Below are positions 1 through 8,136 of a DNA stretch of 45,389 nt, in pieces; position 1 is the first letter of the stretch; every line of letters begins with the position of its first letter. The notes beneath the pieces are model-generated. The model was not told where the DNA came from and did no database searches. It saw only the letters and a program-made list of their open reading frames with translations. The stretch lies in the NCBI RefSeq assembly GCF_913773995.1, contig NZ_CAJYES010000182.1:1-45389 (forward strand). Reading direction: 5' to 3'. This DNA is from an uncultured Pseudacidovorax sp. Lineage in GTDB: Bacteria; Pseudomonadota; Gammaproteobacteria; Burkholderiales; Burkholderiaceae_C. The position numbers and the translations under genes were made by a program.

Positions 1-1188
1 GCCATCCGCTTCGTCGACGACGGCAGCGGCCTGCGCGCCGACCGCATCCGCGACCGCGCCGAGGCCCAGGGCCTGATCGAGCCCGGTGCGGCGCTGGACG
101 ACAACGCACTGGCCGAGCTGGTGTTCCGACCCGGCTTCACCACCGCGGCCGAGGTGTCCGAGCTGGCAGGACGCGGCATCGGCATGGACGTGGTGCGCGC
201 CGAGGTGACGGCGCTGGGCGGCCGCATCGAGACGCGCAGCACGGCTGGGCAGGGCACCGAGTTCCGCCTGGTGCTGCCGCTGACCACGGCGGTCACGCAG
301 GTCCTGATGCTGCGGGCCGGAGACCTGATCTTCGGCGTGCCCGCCAGCCTGGTGGAGCTGGTGCAGCGGGCTGGCGCGGCGGAGCTGGCGCAGGCCTATG
401 CCGACGCCCACAGCGGCTACGGTGGCGAGACGCTGCCCTTCTACTGGGCGGGCGCGCTGCTGCAGGCCACGGACGCCAGCGAGCAGCCCACCGGCCGCGC
501 CAACACCGTCGTGGTGGTGCGCAGTGCCGCCCAGCGCGTGCTGCTGCATGTGGACGAGGTGCTAGGCAGCCAGGAAGTCGTGGTCAAGAACCTGGGGCCG
601 CAGCTGTCGCGCGTGCCGGGCCTGGTCGGCATCACGGTGTTGGCCTCCGGCGCTGTGGTGATGATTCACAACCCCGTGGTGCTTGGCACCCTGCACGGGG
701 GCCAGGCGCGCCGGCGGCAGCGCCTGCCCGTGGAGCGGCCTGCGCCGGACGCGACGAGCCAGGAGGGTCGCGTGTCGGCCCAGGTGCCGCTCGTGATGGT
801 GGTGGACGATTCCATCACGGTGCGCCGCGTGACGCAGCGGCTGCTGCAGCGCGAAGGCTGGCGGGTGGCCCTGGCCGCCGATGGCCTGCAGGCGCTGGAG
901 CTGCTGCAGGGCGAGCGTCCTGCGCTGGTGCTGTCGGATATCGAGATGCCGCGCATGGACGGCTTCGACCTCGTGCGCAACATCCGCGCCGATGCGCAGC
1001 TGGCCGACCTGCCGGTGGTGATGATCACCTCGCGCATCGCGGCCAAGCACCGCGCGCATGCGCAGTCGCTGGGCGTGGACCACTACCTCGGCAAGCCCTA
1101 CGGCGAGGACGAGCTGCTGGCCCTGGTGCGCCGTTATGCCGCGCCGCTGGCGGCGGCCGAACCGGCTCTGGAAGACGCGGCAGGCTGA
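1..1188 (+). CDS. CheA-like hybrid histidine kinase/response regulator, C-terminal part (ChpA/PilL type)
   Basis: The frame is open from the first base, so the N-terminus (Hpt domains and the start of the kinase) lies outside the window. In visible numbering, residues 6-11 (DDGSGL) form an ATPase G1 box, GRGIGMDVV near residue 58 the G2 box, and TAGQGTEF the G3 box. A CheW-like domain follows (about 95-220). After a linker comes a receiver domain (about 264-380) with acidic pair D269/D270, phospho-acceptor D313 in LSDIEMP and K365. The order kinase-CheW-REC is that of CheA-type hybrids, as in ChpA/PilL of the type IV pilus chemosensory system. Pilus control is inferred from architecture only, since no pil gene is visible. 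A plain CheA-REC hybrid of another chemotaxis cluster is the alternative. The next gene on the same strand starts 279 bases later and looks unrelated. Confidence 0.9.
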   Translation, partial: AIRFVDDGSGLRADRIRDRAEAQGLIEPGAALDDNALAELVFRPGFTTAAEVSELAGRGIGMDVVRAEVTALGGRIETRSTAGQGTEFRLVLPLTTAVTQVLMLRAGDLIFGVPASLVELVQRAGAAELAQAYADAHSGYGGETLPFYWAGALLQATDASEQPTGRANTVVVVRSAAQRVLLHVDEVLGSQEVVVKNLGPQLSRVPGLVGITVLASGAVVMIHNPVVLGTLHGGQARRRQRLPVERPAPDATSQEGRVSAQVPLVMVVDDSITVRRVTQRLLQREGWRVALAADGLQALELLQGERPALVLSDIEMPRMDGFDLVRNIRADAQLADLPVVMITSRIAAKHRAHAQSLGVDHYLGKPYGEDELLALVRRYAAPLAAAEPALEDAAG

Positions 1189-1282
1189 GGCGGCCCGCCC
1201 GCCATGGCGGGCCGGGTGGCATTCGTCCGCGACGCTTGCGGCATGCTTATTGCAGCCGTTGCCGGCATGTCAGTGATAACCC

Positions 1283-1319
1283 TTGCCGGCCCGCGCACGC
1301 TGCGCAGCGCAGCCGGCAA
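1283..1319. promoter_or_regulatory. 8-bp inverted repeat upstream of puuD
   Basis: TTGCCGGC (1283-1290) and GCCGGCAA (1312-1319) form a perfect inverted repeat with a 21-base spacer that itself contains the small palindrome GCTGCGCAGC. It lies in the 279-base gene-free gap 1189-1467 between the hybrid kinase and puuD. It could be an operator for a dimeric regulator or a hairpin ending kinase transcription. There is no T-run after it, which argues against an intrinsic terminator. The rest of the gap shows no gene. Confidence 0.35.
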
Positions 1320-1321
1320 AC

Positions 1322-1329
1322 TGTATACA
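1322..1329. promoter_or_regulatory. TGTATACA palindrome upstream of puuD
   Basis: A perfect 8-bp palindrome TGTATACA lies about 140 bases before the puuD start. Its core resembles operators of FadR-subfamily GntR regulators (TnGTATACnA-like). Its TATACA could also act as a -10 hexamer, although I see no good -35 at 16-18 bases. No GntR gene is in the window, so the regulator assignment is speculative. Confidence 0.25.
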
Positions 1330-1467
1330 CTCGCGTCCACAACAAAACCGCCGCAGCGGAGCGATGAGGCGCATCGGCCCCCCGATGCCAAGCGTTCGCG
1401 GCACCTTCTGCTTACAGCGCCCGCGGTGGTGAGCAGGACAGAACTCTCATCACCTCAGGGTTGAGCG

Positions 1468-2673
1468 ATGGAAAGCTACTACCTCGACTGGGCCAACCTG
1501 CTGCTGCGCTGGCTCCACGTCATCACCGCGATCGCCTGGATCGGTGCCTCCTTCTACTTCGTGATGCTGGACAACAGCCTCGAAAAGCCCAAGGACGCCG
1601 AGTCGCTGGACAAGGGCGTGGGCGGCGAGCAATGGGCCGTGCATGGCGGCGGCTTCTACAACATGCAGAAGTACGCGGTGGCGCCGCGCAAGATCCCCGA
1701 GCACCTGCACTGGTCCTTCTGGGAAAGCTACTCCACCTGGCTGAGCGGCTTCGCGCTCTTCACGGTGTCGTACCTGTGGAACGCCAGCACCTACCTCATC
1801 GACAAGAGCAAGATGGACTGGCAGCCCGGCGCCGCCATCGCGGTGGCCCTGGCCTTCTTCGTCGTGTTCTGGATGGTGTACGACGGCATCTGCCAGATCT
1901 TCGGCCGGCGCAAGAACGGCGACACCATCGTGGGCGTGCTCATCGCCGTCTTCATCGCTTTTGCGGCCTGGCTGGCCTGCCAGTGGTTCGCCGGCCGGGC
2001 GGCCTTCCTGCTGGTGGGCGCCATGATGGCCACGACCATGAGCGCCAACGTGTTCTTCTGGATCATCCCCGGCCAGCGCAAGAGCGTGGCGGCCCTGCGC
2101 GAGGGCAAGCCGGTCGACCCGATCCACGGCCAGCGCGGCAAGCAGCGCAGCGTGCACAACACGTATTTCACGCTGCCGGTGCTGTTCGCGATGCTGAGCA
2201 ACCACTACAGCTTCACCTACACGCATCCGCAGAACTGGATCGTGCTGCTGCTGATCATGCTGGGCGGCGCCGCCATCCGCCAGTTCTTCGTGGTGCGCCA
2301 CCGCTGGAAGCTGGGCAACGCGAAGAACCCGCTGCCCTACGCCATGCTCGGCATCGCCGTGCTAGGCCTGACCATCGTCTGGATGAAGCCCGCGCCGGTG
2401 GCGCCTCAGCCTGCTGCCGCGCAGGCTGCACCAGTGGCCTACGCCGAGGTGCAGAAGGTGTTCGAGCAGCGCTGCTACCTGTGCCACGGCGCCGCGGTGC
2501 AGATGAAGAACGTGCGCCTCGATTCGCCCGAGCAGGTGGCCGCGCACGCGCAGGCGGTCTACCAGCAGGTGGTGGTGACGAAGATCATGCCGATGAACAA
2601 CGCCACCGGCATCACCGAGGCCGAGCGGGCGCTGATCGGGCGCTGGTTCCAGTCCGGCGGAAAGACGAACTGA
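1468..2673 (+). CDS. puuD: Membrane-bound urate oxidase (urate hydroxylase) PuuD with C-terminal cytochrome c domain
   Basis: The 401-residue protein oxidises urate to 5-hydroxyisourate in the inner membrane and passes electrons to its own haem domain rather than to oxygen. The N-terminal ~310 residues carry about eight hydrophobic helices and begin MESYYLDWANLLLRWLHV, typical of the PuuD family. After a Pro/Ala-rich linker (about 311-325) comes a cytochrome c domain with CYLCH at residues 336-340 (haem c attachment) and a Met-containing stretch KIMPMNNATG as likely axial ligand. Family knowledge: PuuD replaces soluble uricase in many proteobacteria. An adjoining 8-oxoguanine deaminase and the xdhAB genes further on make it the urate-consuming step. 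The first ATG has a modest ribosome binding site (AGGG about 8 bases upstream). Length and domains are complete. Confidence 0.95.
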   Translation: MESYYLDWANLLLRWLHVITAIAWIGASFYFVMLDNSLEKPKDAESLDKGVGGEQWAVHGGGFYNMQKYAVAPRKIPEHLHWSFWESYSTWLSGFALFTVSYLWNASTYLIDKSKMDWQPGAAIAVALAFFVVFWMVYDGICQIFGRRKNGDTIVGVLIAVFIAFAAWLACQWFAGRAAFLLVGAMMATTMSANVFFWIIPGQRKSVAALREGKPVDPIHGQRGKQRSVHNTYFTLPVLFAMLSNHYSFTYTHPQNWIVLLLIMLGGAAIRQFFVVRHRWKLGNAKNPLPYAMLGIAVLGLTIVWMKPAPVAPQPAAAQAAPVAYAEVQKVFEQRCYLCHGAAVQMKNVRLDSPEQVAAHAQAVYQQVVVTKIMPMNNATGITEAERALIGRWFQSGGKTN

Positions 2674-2674
2674 C

Positions 2675-2790
2675 CCCCAGGCTTCGCGCACTTCGTGTCG
2701 CTTCGCCCACCCCCTTGCAGGGGGCACATCCTGCGGCCCGGCCCTTCGACAGGCTCAGGACAAGCCAAAGCCGGTTCCGCGGATGTCCCC
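2675..2790. repeat. Dispersed intergenic repeat (GCGGCCCGGC type) with a nested TTCGAC-type repeat
   Basis: The convergent gap between puuD and the deaminase holds a mosaic element: CCCCCTTGCAGGGGG hairpin, GCGGCCCGGC (2733-2742), then AGCCGGTTCCGCGG (2769-2782). The copy at 26847-26870 has the same two blocks almost adjacent. Here they are separated by about 26 bases containing CCTTCGACAGGCTCAGGAC, the signature of a second widespread palindromic repeat whose full form is at 12057-12100. I read this as one repeat inserted into another. Confidence 0.7.
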
Positions 2791-2816
2791 GCGTGGCCTG
2801 CTCCGCGGCCTGCCGA

Positions 2817-4211
2817 CTACGTGGTGCGCGCTGCTTCCGCCAACTGGATCGCGAGCTTGTTGTGTCGCTCCACCAGCGGCTGCAATTCCACCGTCGCCAG
2901 CTGGCCCTCCCGCACCACCACCCGCCCGTTGACCACCGTGTACGCCGCCTGCGGGCTGGCGCACAGCAGCAGGCTGGCGACGGGGTCGTGCACCGCGCCG
3001 CCGGCGAAGCCCAGGGTGCGCAGGTCGAACAGGGCCAGGTCGGCGCACATGCCGGGCGCGAGGTGACCGATGTCGCTGCGGCCCAGTACCTGCGCGCCGC
3101 CGCGGGTGGCCATGGCCAGGGCGTCGCGCGCGGTCATCTCGGCCGGGCCATGGTCGCAGCCGAAGGCGTCGAGCGATCGCCGCACCCGCGCCAGCAGCAG
3201 CGCCTGCCGGGCCTCGCCCACCATGTGCGCGCCGTCGTTGCTGGCGCTGCCGTCCACGCCCAGGCCCACCGGTACGCCGTCGTCGAGCATGCGGCGGATG
3301 GGCGCCAGGCCCGAGGCGAGCCGCATGTTGCTGCAGGGGCAGTGGGCCACACCGGTGCGGCTGCGCGCGAACAGGCCGATGCCCGCCTCGTCCAGCTTGA
3401 CGCAGTGGGCATGCCAGACGTCCTCGCCCAGCCAGCCGAGTTCCTGCGCATATTCGGCCGGCGTGCAGTTGAACTTTTCGCGGGTGAAGGCGATGTCGTG
3501 GTCGTTCTCGGCCAGGTGGGTGTGCAGGCGCACGCCATGCTGGCGGGCCAGGGCCGCGGCATCGCGCATCAGCTCGCGGCTGACCGAGAAGGGCGAGCAG
3601 GGCGCCACCGCGATGTTGACCATGGCGCCGTGGCTGCGGTCGTGCCAGGTGGTGATCAGGCGCTCGGTGTCACGCAGGATGGCCGCCTCGTCCTCCACCA
3701 CGCGGTCGGGCGGCAGCCCGCCCTTGGACTGGCCCAGGCTCATGGCGCCGCGCGAGGCGACGAAGCGCATGCCGATGGCCTGCGCGGCCTCGATGCTGTC
3801 CTCCAACCGCACGCCGTTGGGATAGATGTAGAGATGGTCGCTGCTGGTGGTGCAGCCCGACATCAGCAACTCGGCCATGGCCACCTGCGTGGAGACCTGC
3901 ACCATCTCGGGCGTGAGCCCGGCCCAGATCGGATAAAGCCCGCGCAGCCAGCCGAAGAGTTCCGCATCCTGCGTCGCCGGTATGGCACGCGTCAGCGACT
4001 GGTACATATGGTGATGGGTGTTGACCAGGCCCGGCATCACCAGGTGGCCGCGGGCATCGATCACCTCGTCGGCCTGCTGCGGCAGATCGGCGGCGGGGCC
4101 GATGGCCTCGATGCGGTGCCCGCGCACCAGCACCGAGGCATCGCGGAGTTCGGCCCGCGTGTCGTCGAAGGTCGCGACGCAGGTGGCGTTGCGGATCAGC
4201 AAAGTTTTCAT
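2817..4211 (-). CDS. 8-oxoguanine deaminase (amidohydrolase, PA0142/TRZ-ATZ type)
   Basis: A 464-residue zinc amidohydrolase that deaminates 8-oxoguanine to urate, feeding damaged guanine directly into PuuD. The metal-binding pattern is visible: NTHHHMY near residues 64-70, HTHLAEND and HAHC in the middle, and GVDGSASND carrying the Asp that activates water. The NTHHHMYQS, SDHLYIYPNG and DGSASNDG segments are those of the 8-oxoguanine deaminase branch rather than atrazine chlorohydrolase or guanine deaminase GuaD. This is family knowledge; the substrate is not provable from sequence alone. The start at 4211 is preferred over an upstream in-frame start at 4232 because AGAGGA sits 8 bases before it. 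It is convergent with puuD and divergent from glycerate kinase, sharing a 65-base promoter region. Confidence 0.88.
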   Translation of the reverse strand: MKTLLIRNATCVATFDDTRAELRDASVLVRGHRIEAIGPAADLPQQADEVIDARGHLVMPGLVNTHHHMYQSLTRAIPATQDAELFGWLRGLYPIWAGLTPEMVQVSTQVAMAELLMSGCTTSSDHLYIYPNGVRLEDSIEAAQAIGMRFVASRGAMSLGQSKGGLPPDRVVEDEAAILRDTERLITTWHDRSHGAMVNIAVAPCSPFSVSRELMRDAAALARQHGVRLHTHLAENDHDIAFTREKFNCTPAEYAQELGWLGEDVWHAHCVKLDEAGIGLFARSRTGVAHCPCSNMRLASGLAPIRRMLDDGVPVGLGVDGSASNDGAHMVGEARQALLLARVRRSLDAFGCDHGPAEMTARDALAMATRGGAQVLGRSDIGHLAPGMCADLALFDLRTLGFAGGAVHDPVASLLLCASPQAAYTVVNGRVVVREGQLATVELQPLVERHNKLAIQLAEAARTT

Positions 4212-4276
4212 CGGTACAGTCCTCTCGCCCAATCAAGGACCCGTGCATGGTCACGGCGTCCATGGAGACAACGAAC

Positions 4277-5617
4277 ATGATCGCATCCGACGCAGCCTCC
4301 GTGCCCGATCCGCGCCAGCAGCCGCAGGCCTTTCTGGAGCACCTCTACCGGGTGGCCGTGCGCCAGGCCCTGCCCCTGGCACGCATGGCCGAGTACCTTC
4401 CCCCGCCGCCGCGCGGCCGTACGCTGGTGCTCGGCGCAGGCAAGGCGGGCGGATCGATGGTGCAGGCGCTCGAGGCCCTGTGGCCGCAGGACGCGCCGCT
4501 GTCCGGCCTGGTGGTCACACGCTACGGTCACATCCCGCCGCGTCCCGAGGGCGTGCCGGCGCGCATCGAGCTGGTCGAGGCGGCCCACCCCGTGCCCGAC
4601 GCCGCCGGCCTTCGCGCGGCCGAGCGCATGCTCGCCCTGACGCATGGGCTCACGGCGGACGATCTGGTGCTGTGCCTGATCTCCGGCGGCGGCTCGGCGC
4701 TGCTCACGCTGCCGGCAGAAGGCATGACGCTGGAGGACAAGCAGCGCATCAATCGGCAGTTGCTCGAATCGGGCGCCCACATTGGCGAGATGAACTGCGT
4801 GCGCAAGCATTTGTCGCGCATCAAGGGCGGCCGGCTGGCCGCCGCCTGTGCGCCTGCGCGGGTGGTGACGCTCACCATCAGCGATGTCCCGGGCGACGAC
4901 CCGGCGGTGATCGCCAGCGGCCCCACGGTGCCCGATGGCAGCACCTGCGCGGAAGCCATCGGCATCCTGAAGCGCTATGACATCGACGTGCCCGCCCGGA
5001 TCATGGAAGGGCTGCAGGGGGGCTGCTTGGAAACGCCCAAGCCGGGCGACGCCGTGTTCACCGGCCACGCGGTGCACCTGATCGCGACGCCCCGTCAGTC
5101 GCTGGAGGCAGCGGCCGAGGCGGCGCGCGCCGCCGGAATCGAGGCCCATGTGCTCAGCGACGAGATCGAAGGCGAGTCGCGGGAGGTGGGCAAGGTGCAC
5201 GCCGCACTCGCCCGCGCGGTGGCCCAGCACGGGACACCCTTCGCGCGGCCCTGCGTGATCCTGTCAGGTGGCGAAACCACGGTGACCGTGCGCCAGCGCC
5301 CGCCCGGGAGTGCCAAGGGACGCGGCGGGCGCGCCGGCGAGTTCTGCATGGGACTGGCCGGCGCCTTGATGGGGCAGCCCGGCGTCTGGGCCCTGGCCGC
5401 CGACACCGATGGCATCGACGGCGTGGAGGACAACGCTGGCGCCTTCGTCGCGCCCGACACGCTGGCGCGTGCGGCGCAGCGTGGCCTGAAGCTGTCGGAC
5501 CACCTGGACCGCAACGACGCCTATGGCTTCTTCGACGCGCTGGGCGATCTGCTGGTGACCGGGCCGACCCACACCAACGTCAACGACTTCCGCGCGCTGC
5601 TGGTACTGCCGGGCTGA
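4277..5617 (+). CDS. ttuD: Glycerate 2-kinase (MOFRL family; often labelled hydroxypyruvate reductase TtuD)
   Basis: A 446-residue soluble kinase phosphorylating D-glycerate to 2-phosphoglycerate. N-terminal DUF4147 region: VLGAGKAGGSM near residue 51 and LISGGGSALL further on. C-terminal MOFRL region: ILSGGETTV, GRGGRAGEF and AADTDGIDGVED. The older name hydroxypyruvate reductase for this family is generally considered wrong. The start at 4277 is chosen over ATGs at 4247 and 4262 because GGAGA lies 8 bases upstream of it. It is divergent from the 8-oxoguanine deaminase. Purine breakdown through allantoin yields glyoxylate, and glyoxylate carboligase plus tartronate semialdehyde reductase make glycerate, so this gene plausibly completes carbon recovery; those two enzymes are not in the window. 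Confidence 0.9.
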   Translation: MIASDAASVPDPRQQPQAFLEHLYRVAVRQALPLARMAEYLPPPPRGRTLVLGAGKAGGSMVQALEALWPQDAPLSGLVVTRYGHIPPRPEGVPARIELVEAAHPVPDAAGLRAAERMLALTHGLTADDLVLCLISGGGSALLTLPAEGMTLEDKQRINRQLLESGAHIGEMNCVRKHLSRIKGGRLAAACAPARVVTLTISDVPGDDPAVIASGPTVPDGSTCAEAIGILKRYDIDVPARIMEGLQGGCLETPKPGDAVFTGHAVHLIATPRQSLEAAAEAARAAGIEAHVLSDEIEGESREVGKVHAALARAVAQHGTPFARPCVILSGGETTVTVRQRPPGSAKGRGGRAGEFCMGLAGALMGQPGVWALAADTDGIDGVEDNAGAFVAPDTLARAAQRGLKLSDHLDRNDAYGFFDALGDLLVTGPTHTNVNDFRALLVLPG

Positions 5618-5643
5618 TCGGGTGCAGCGCGGTCGGGCTCAGC

Positions 5644-6543
5644 TCAGGCCTGGCCGAAGATCTGTGCAGCCGGGGCCAGCCCTTCGAAGCGGGGCCTGGC
5701 GAACAGGTAGCCCTGCATCAGCTGCACGCCTTCGTGCAGGAAGAAATCGCGTTCCCCGGTGGTTTCGATGCCTTCGGCGATCACGGTGATCGCCAGTTCC
5801 TCGCACATGCGCAGGATGCCGCGCGCGATGGCCTGGCGCGGCCGGCTGGTGTCCACGCCGCGTATCAGGGCCATGTCCAGCTTGACGATGTCCGGCTGGA
5901 AATCGGCCAGCAGCGTCAGGCCTGCATAGCCGGCACCGAAGTCGTCGATGGCGGTGAGGAAGCCGCAGCGCTGGTATTCCGTCAGGATGGAGGCCAGCCA
6001 GGGCCCGTCGCTGACCCGCTCGCCCTCGGTCACCTCGAACACGATGCGCTCGCGCGGAAAGCCGTACTTGTCGGCCGCCTCGAGCGTGGTGCGGATGCAG
6101 ATCTCCGGCCGATAGACGGCCTGGGGCAGGAAGTTGATCGACAGCCGCGTGTCCATGCCCAGCCCCGCGGCGATGCGGATCGCGTTGACGCGGCAGGCCT
6201 GGTCGAAGCGGTAGCGGTTGTCGGCATTGACCTGGTCGAGCACCGTCATCGCGCCTTCCCCCTGCGGGCCACGCACCAGCGCCTCATGCGCCCAGATGGC
6301 ACGGCCTTGCATGTCGACGATCGGCTGGTAGGCGAAGCTGAAGGGAAAGAGCGGCACTTCGCTTTCCCGGCAGCCCTTGCAGCGCCCGCTGGCGGTGGAC
6401 CCGGAGCCGCCGGGGGCTGGATGGACGGCGATGGTGGGGAACATGGACACGTGGACCGCGTGTAAGGACGGCAGGGCCGGGGCGGCCATGACTTCAGGTG
6501 TCCGACCGGCTGCGAAGAAAAGGCCGCGACTGGCGGCCGTCAT
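5644..6543 (-). CDS. EAL-domain cyclic-di-GMP phosphodiesterase with N-terminal CxxC
   Basis: A stand-alone EAL domain (about residues 65-290 of 299) predicted to hydrolyse c-di-GMP. The catalytic set looks intact: EALVRG signature, Asn in SINFLP, Glu in FEVTEGE, DDFGAGY, Lys in VKLD, AEGIET and MQGYLF. There is no GGDEF partner, PAS or transmembrane segment. Just before the domain is GRCKGCRESE, a CxxC pair that I recall in similar short EAL proteins of Burkholderiales and that might bind metal or sense redox (inference). The sequence before it is low-complexity and its start is uncertain: ATGs at 6543, 6489 and 6444 are possible and none has a good ribosome binding site. It follows the thioesterase on the same strand after about 90 bases but is unlikely to share its function. 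Its end faces the glycerate kinase end, 26 bases away. Confidence 0.85.
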   Translation of the reverse strand: MTAASRGLFFAAGRTPEVMAAPALPSLHAVHVSMFPTIAVHPAPGGSGSTASGRCKGCRESEVPLFPFSFAYQPIVDMQGRAIWAHEALVRGPQGEGAMTVLDQVNADNRYRFDQACRVNAIRIAAGLGMDTRLSINFLPQAVYRPEICIRTTLEAADKYGFPRERIVFEVTEGERVSDGPWLASILTEYQRCGFLTAIDDFGAGYAGLTLLADFQPDIVKLDMALIRGVDTSRPRQAIARGILRMCEELAITVIAEGIETTGERDFFLHEGVQLMQGYLFARPRFEGLAPAAQIFGQA

Positions 6544-6636
6544 TCGTTACAGGATGTTGCCTCGCGATGGCCTGCCAACGTGTAGGCCGGGGTGCCGCGG
6601 CTTTGCGGTCCGGAGGCCGGGGTGTGGCCCAACACT

Positions 6637-7062
6637 TCACTCGCACAAGACGCGGATCTCCTGTGGGATGGGCAGCGCCCGCATCCGCCCATCCGGCCGC
6701 TTGCCACCGAAGATGCGCACTTCCTCGCATTCGAGGATCAGCGTCTCGCCCTCGGGGTCGTCCCGCGTCACGCGGTAGGCCTGCACGAAGCTCTTCTCGC
6801 GCCATTCGCGGATCTGGACGGCGAATTGCAAGGTGTCGCCATAGCTGGCGGTGCTGACGAAGCGCGCCTTGGTGTCCACCAGGGGCGTGCCGATCACACC
6901 CAGCGTGCGTGTCGTCTCCTCCCACCGCGGCACGCCGCAGCTGGCAAAGAAATGACGCGAGGCGGCATCGATCCAGCCGAAGAAGTTGGGAAACCAGACG
7001 ATGCCGGCAGGGTCGCAGTCGCCGAATTCGACGCGGGCGGTGTAGAGGATGGTCTTGGACAT
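6637..7062 (-). CDS. Hotdog-fold acyl-CoA thioesterase (4-hydroxybenzoyl-CoA thioesterase/YbgC family)
   Basis: A 141-residue single hotdog domain. Near the N-terminus FGDCDPAGIVWFPNFF carries the catalytic Asp (D17) of the 4-hydroxybenzoyl-CoA thioesterase type. The length and the later segments TKARFVSTASYGDTL and VTRDDPEGE fit the family. It is the last gene of the minus-strand set iorA-iorB-Bug-thioesterase, starting 28 bases after the Bug gene ends. IorAB makes aryl-acetyl-CoA from arylpyruvate, so a likely job is release of the free arylacetate and CoA (inference from neighbours). The true acyl group is unknown; other aromatic or short-chain acyl-CoAs are possible. Confidence 0.85.
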   Translation of the reverse strand: MSKTILYTARVEFGDCDPAGIVWFPNFFGWIDAASRHFFASCGVPRWEETTRTLGVIGTPLVDTKARFVSTASYGDTLQFAVQIREWREKSFVQAYRVTRDDPEGETLILECEEVRIFGGKRPDGRMRALPIPQEIRVLCE

Positions 7063-7090
7063 CGCGGCAGGTTAACGGCAGCGCAGGGCT

Positions 7091-8104
7091 TCAATCGGCC
7101 TTGATGCCCCGCTCCTTGATGATCGCGCCGAAGCGCGTCGAATCCGCCATCGCCCGGTCGTGGAAGGCCGCCGGCGTGCCGGGTGCGGCCTCGCCGCCCA
7201 ACTGCTGGATCCGATCCTTGACCATCGGCAGCGCCAGCACCTTGTTGATCTCGGTGTTGAGCCGCGCGATCACGGGCGCGGGCGTGCCGGCCGGCGCATA
7301 GAAGCCGAACACGGTGTCGGCATCGAAGCCTTTCAGGCCCGCCTCGGCCAGCGTGGGCACGTCGGGGAAGAGCGGCGAGCGCTGCGGGCTGCCCACCGCG
7401 AGCAGCCGCAACTTGCCGGCCTTGACCTGCTGCAGCGCGATGCCGGGGTCGAAGTAGTAGTCGATCTGGCCGGCCAGCAGATCCTGCAGCGCAGGCGCCG
7501 CGCCGCGGTAGGGCACATGGGTTGCGAAGGTGCCGGTCTGCGACTTGAACATCTCGCCGGCCAGATGCGGCGAGCTGCCCACGCCCGGCGAGCCGTAGGA
7601 GAGCTTGCCCGGCCGGGCCTTGAGGTAGGCGATGAACTCCTGGATGTTCTTCGGCGGCAACTCGGGCCGAATCACCAGGTAGACCAGCACGCGCGCGGCG
7701 GCGGCCACCGGCACGAGGTCCTTGGCGGGGTCGAAAGGCATCTTCTCGTACAGGTGCGGGTTCACGGACACCATGCCGCCCGAGCTCATCAGCAGCGTGT
7801 AACCGTCGGCCGGCGCGCGGGCCACCACCTCGCCGCCGATGTTGCCGTTGGCGCCGCCACGGTTCTCCACCACCACCGGCTGGCCCAGCGCCTCCGACAG
7901 CGGCTGGCCCACGAGCCGTGCCAGCTGGTCGGCCGCGCCGCCGGGCGGGAAGTTGACGACCACGCGGACGGGTTTGGTGGGCCAGGTCTGGGCGTGGGCG
8001 GCGAGTGGCGCAGCCAGTGCCGCGGCCATGCAGGCGGCACCCGCGAGGTGCAGTGCGAGGCGGCGGCGCGGGTTGCCGCGGGTGGGGTGGGGGTGAACGG
8101 CCAT
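7091..8104 (-). CDS. Bug-family periplasmic solute-binding protein (TctC type)
   Basis: A 337-residue secreted binding protein. The N-terminus has an Arg-rich n-region, a hydrophobic stretch and a signal peptidase I site at AAHAQ, then the mature start TWPTKPVRVVVNFPPGG that opens every Bug protein. ENRGGANGNIGGE and HVPYRGAAPALQDL are the usual ligand-pocket loops. GAAGGAGA 7 bases before the ATG is a strong ribosome binding site. It lies between iorB (32-base gap) and the thioesterase, with no TctA/TctB membrane genes nearby, as is common for Bug proteins in Burkholderiales. By context it may bind an aromatic keto- or carboxylic acid; this is inference, since Bug ligands cannot be read from sequence. 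Confidence 0.92.
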   Translation of the reverse strand: MAVHPHPTRGNPRRRLALHLAGAACMAAALAAPLAAHAQTWPTKPVRVVVNFPPGGAADQLARLVGQPLSEALGQPVVVENRGGANGNIGGEVVARAPADGYTLLMSSGGMVSVNPHLYEKMPFDPAKDLVPVAAAARVLVYLVIRPELPPKNIQEFIAYLKARPGKLSYGSPGVGSSPHLAGEMFKSQTGTFATHVPYRGAAPALQDLLAGQIDYYFDPGIALQQVKAGKLRLLAVGSPQRSPLFPDVPTLAEAGLKGFDADTVFGFYAPAGTPAPVIARLNTEINKVLALPMVKDRIQQLGGEAAPGTPAAFHDRAMADSTRFGAIIKERGIKAD

Positions 8105-8136
8105 CGTTGTGTCTCCTTCTGGGTTTGTCTTGAATC

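Noticed and set aside
1461-4280. 939-codon plus-strand frame over puuD and the 8-oxoguanine deaminase
   Set aside because: It runs through puuD in another frame and antisense to the deaminase; no recognisable domain.
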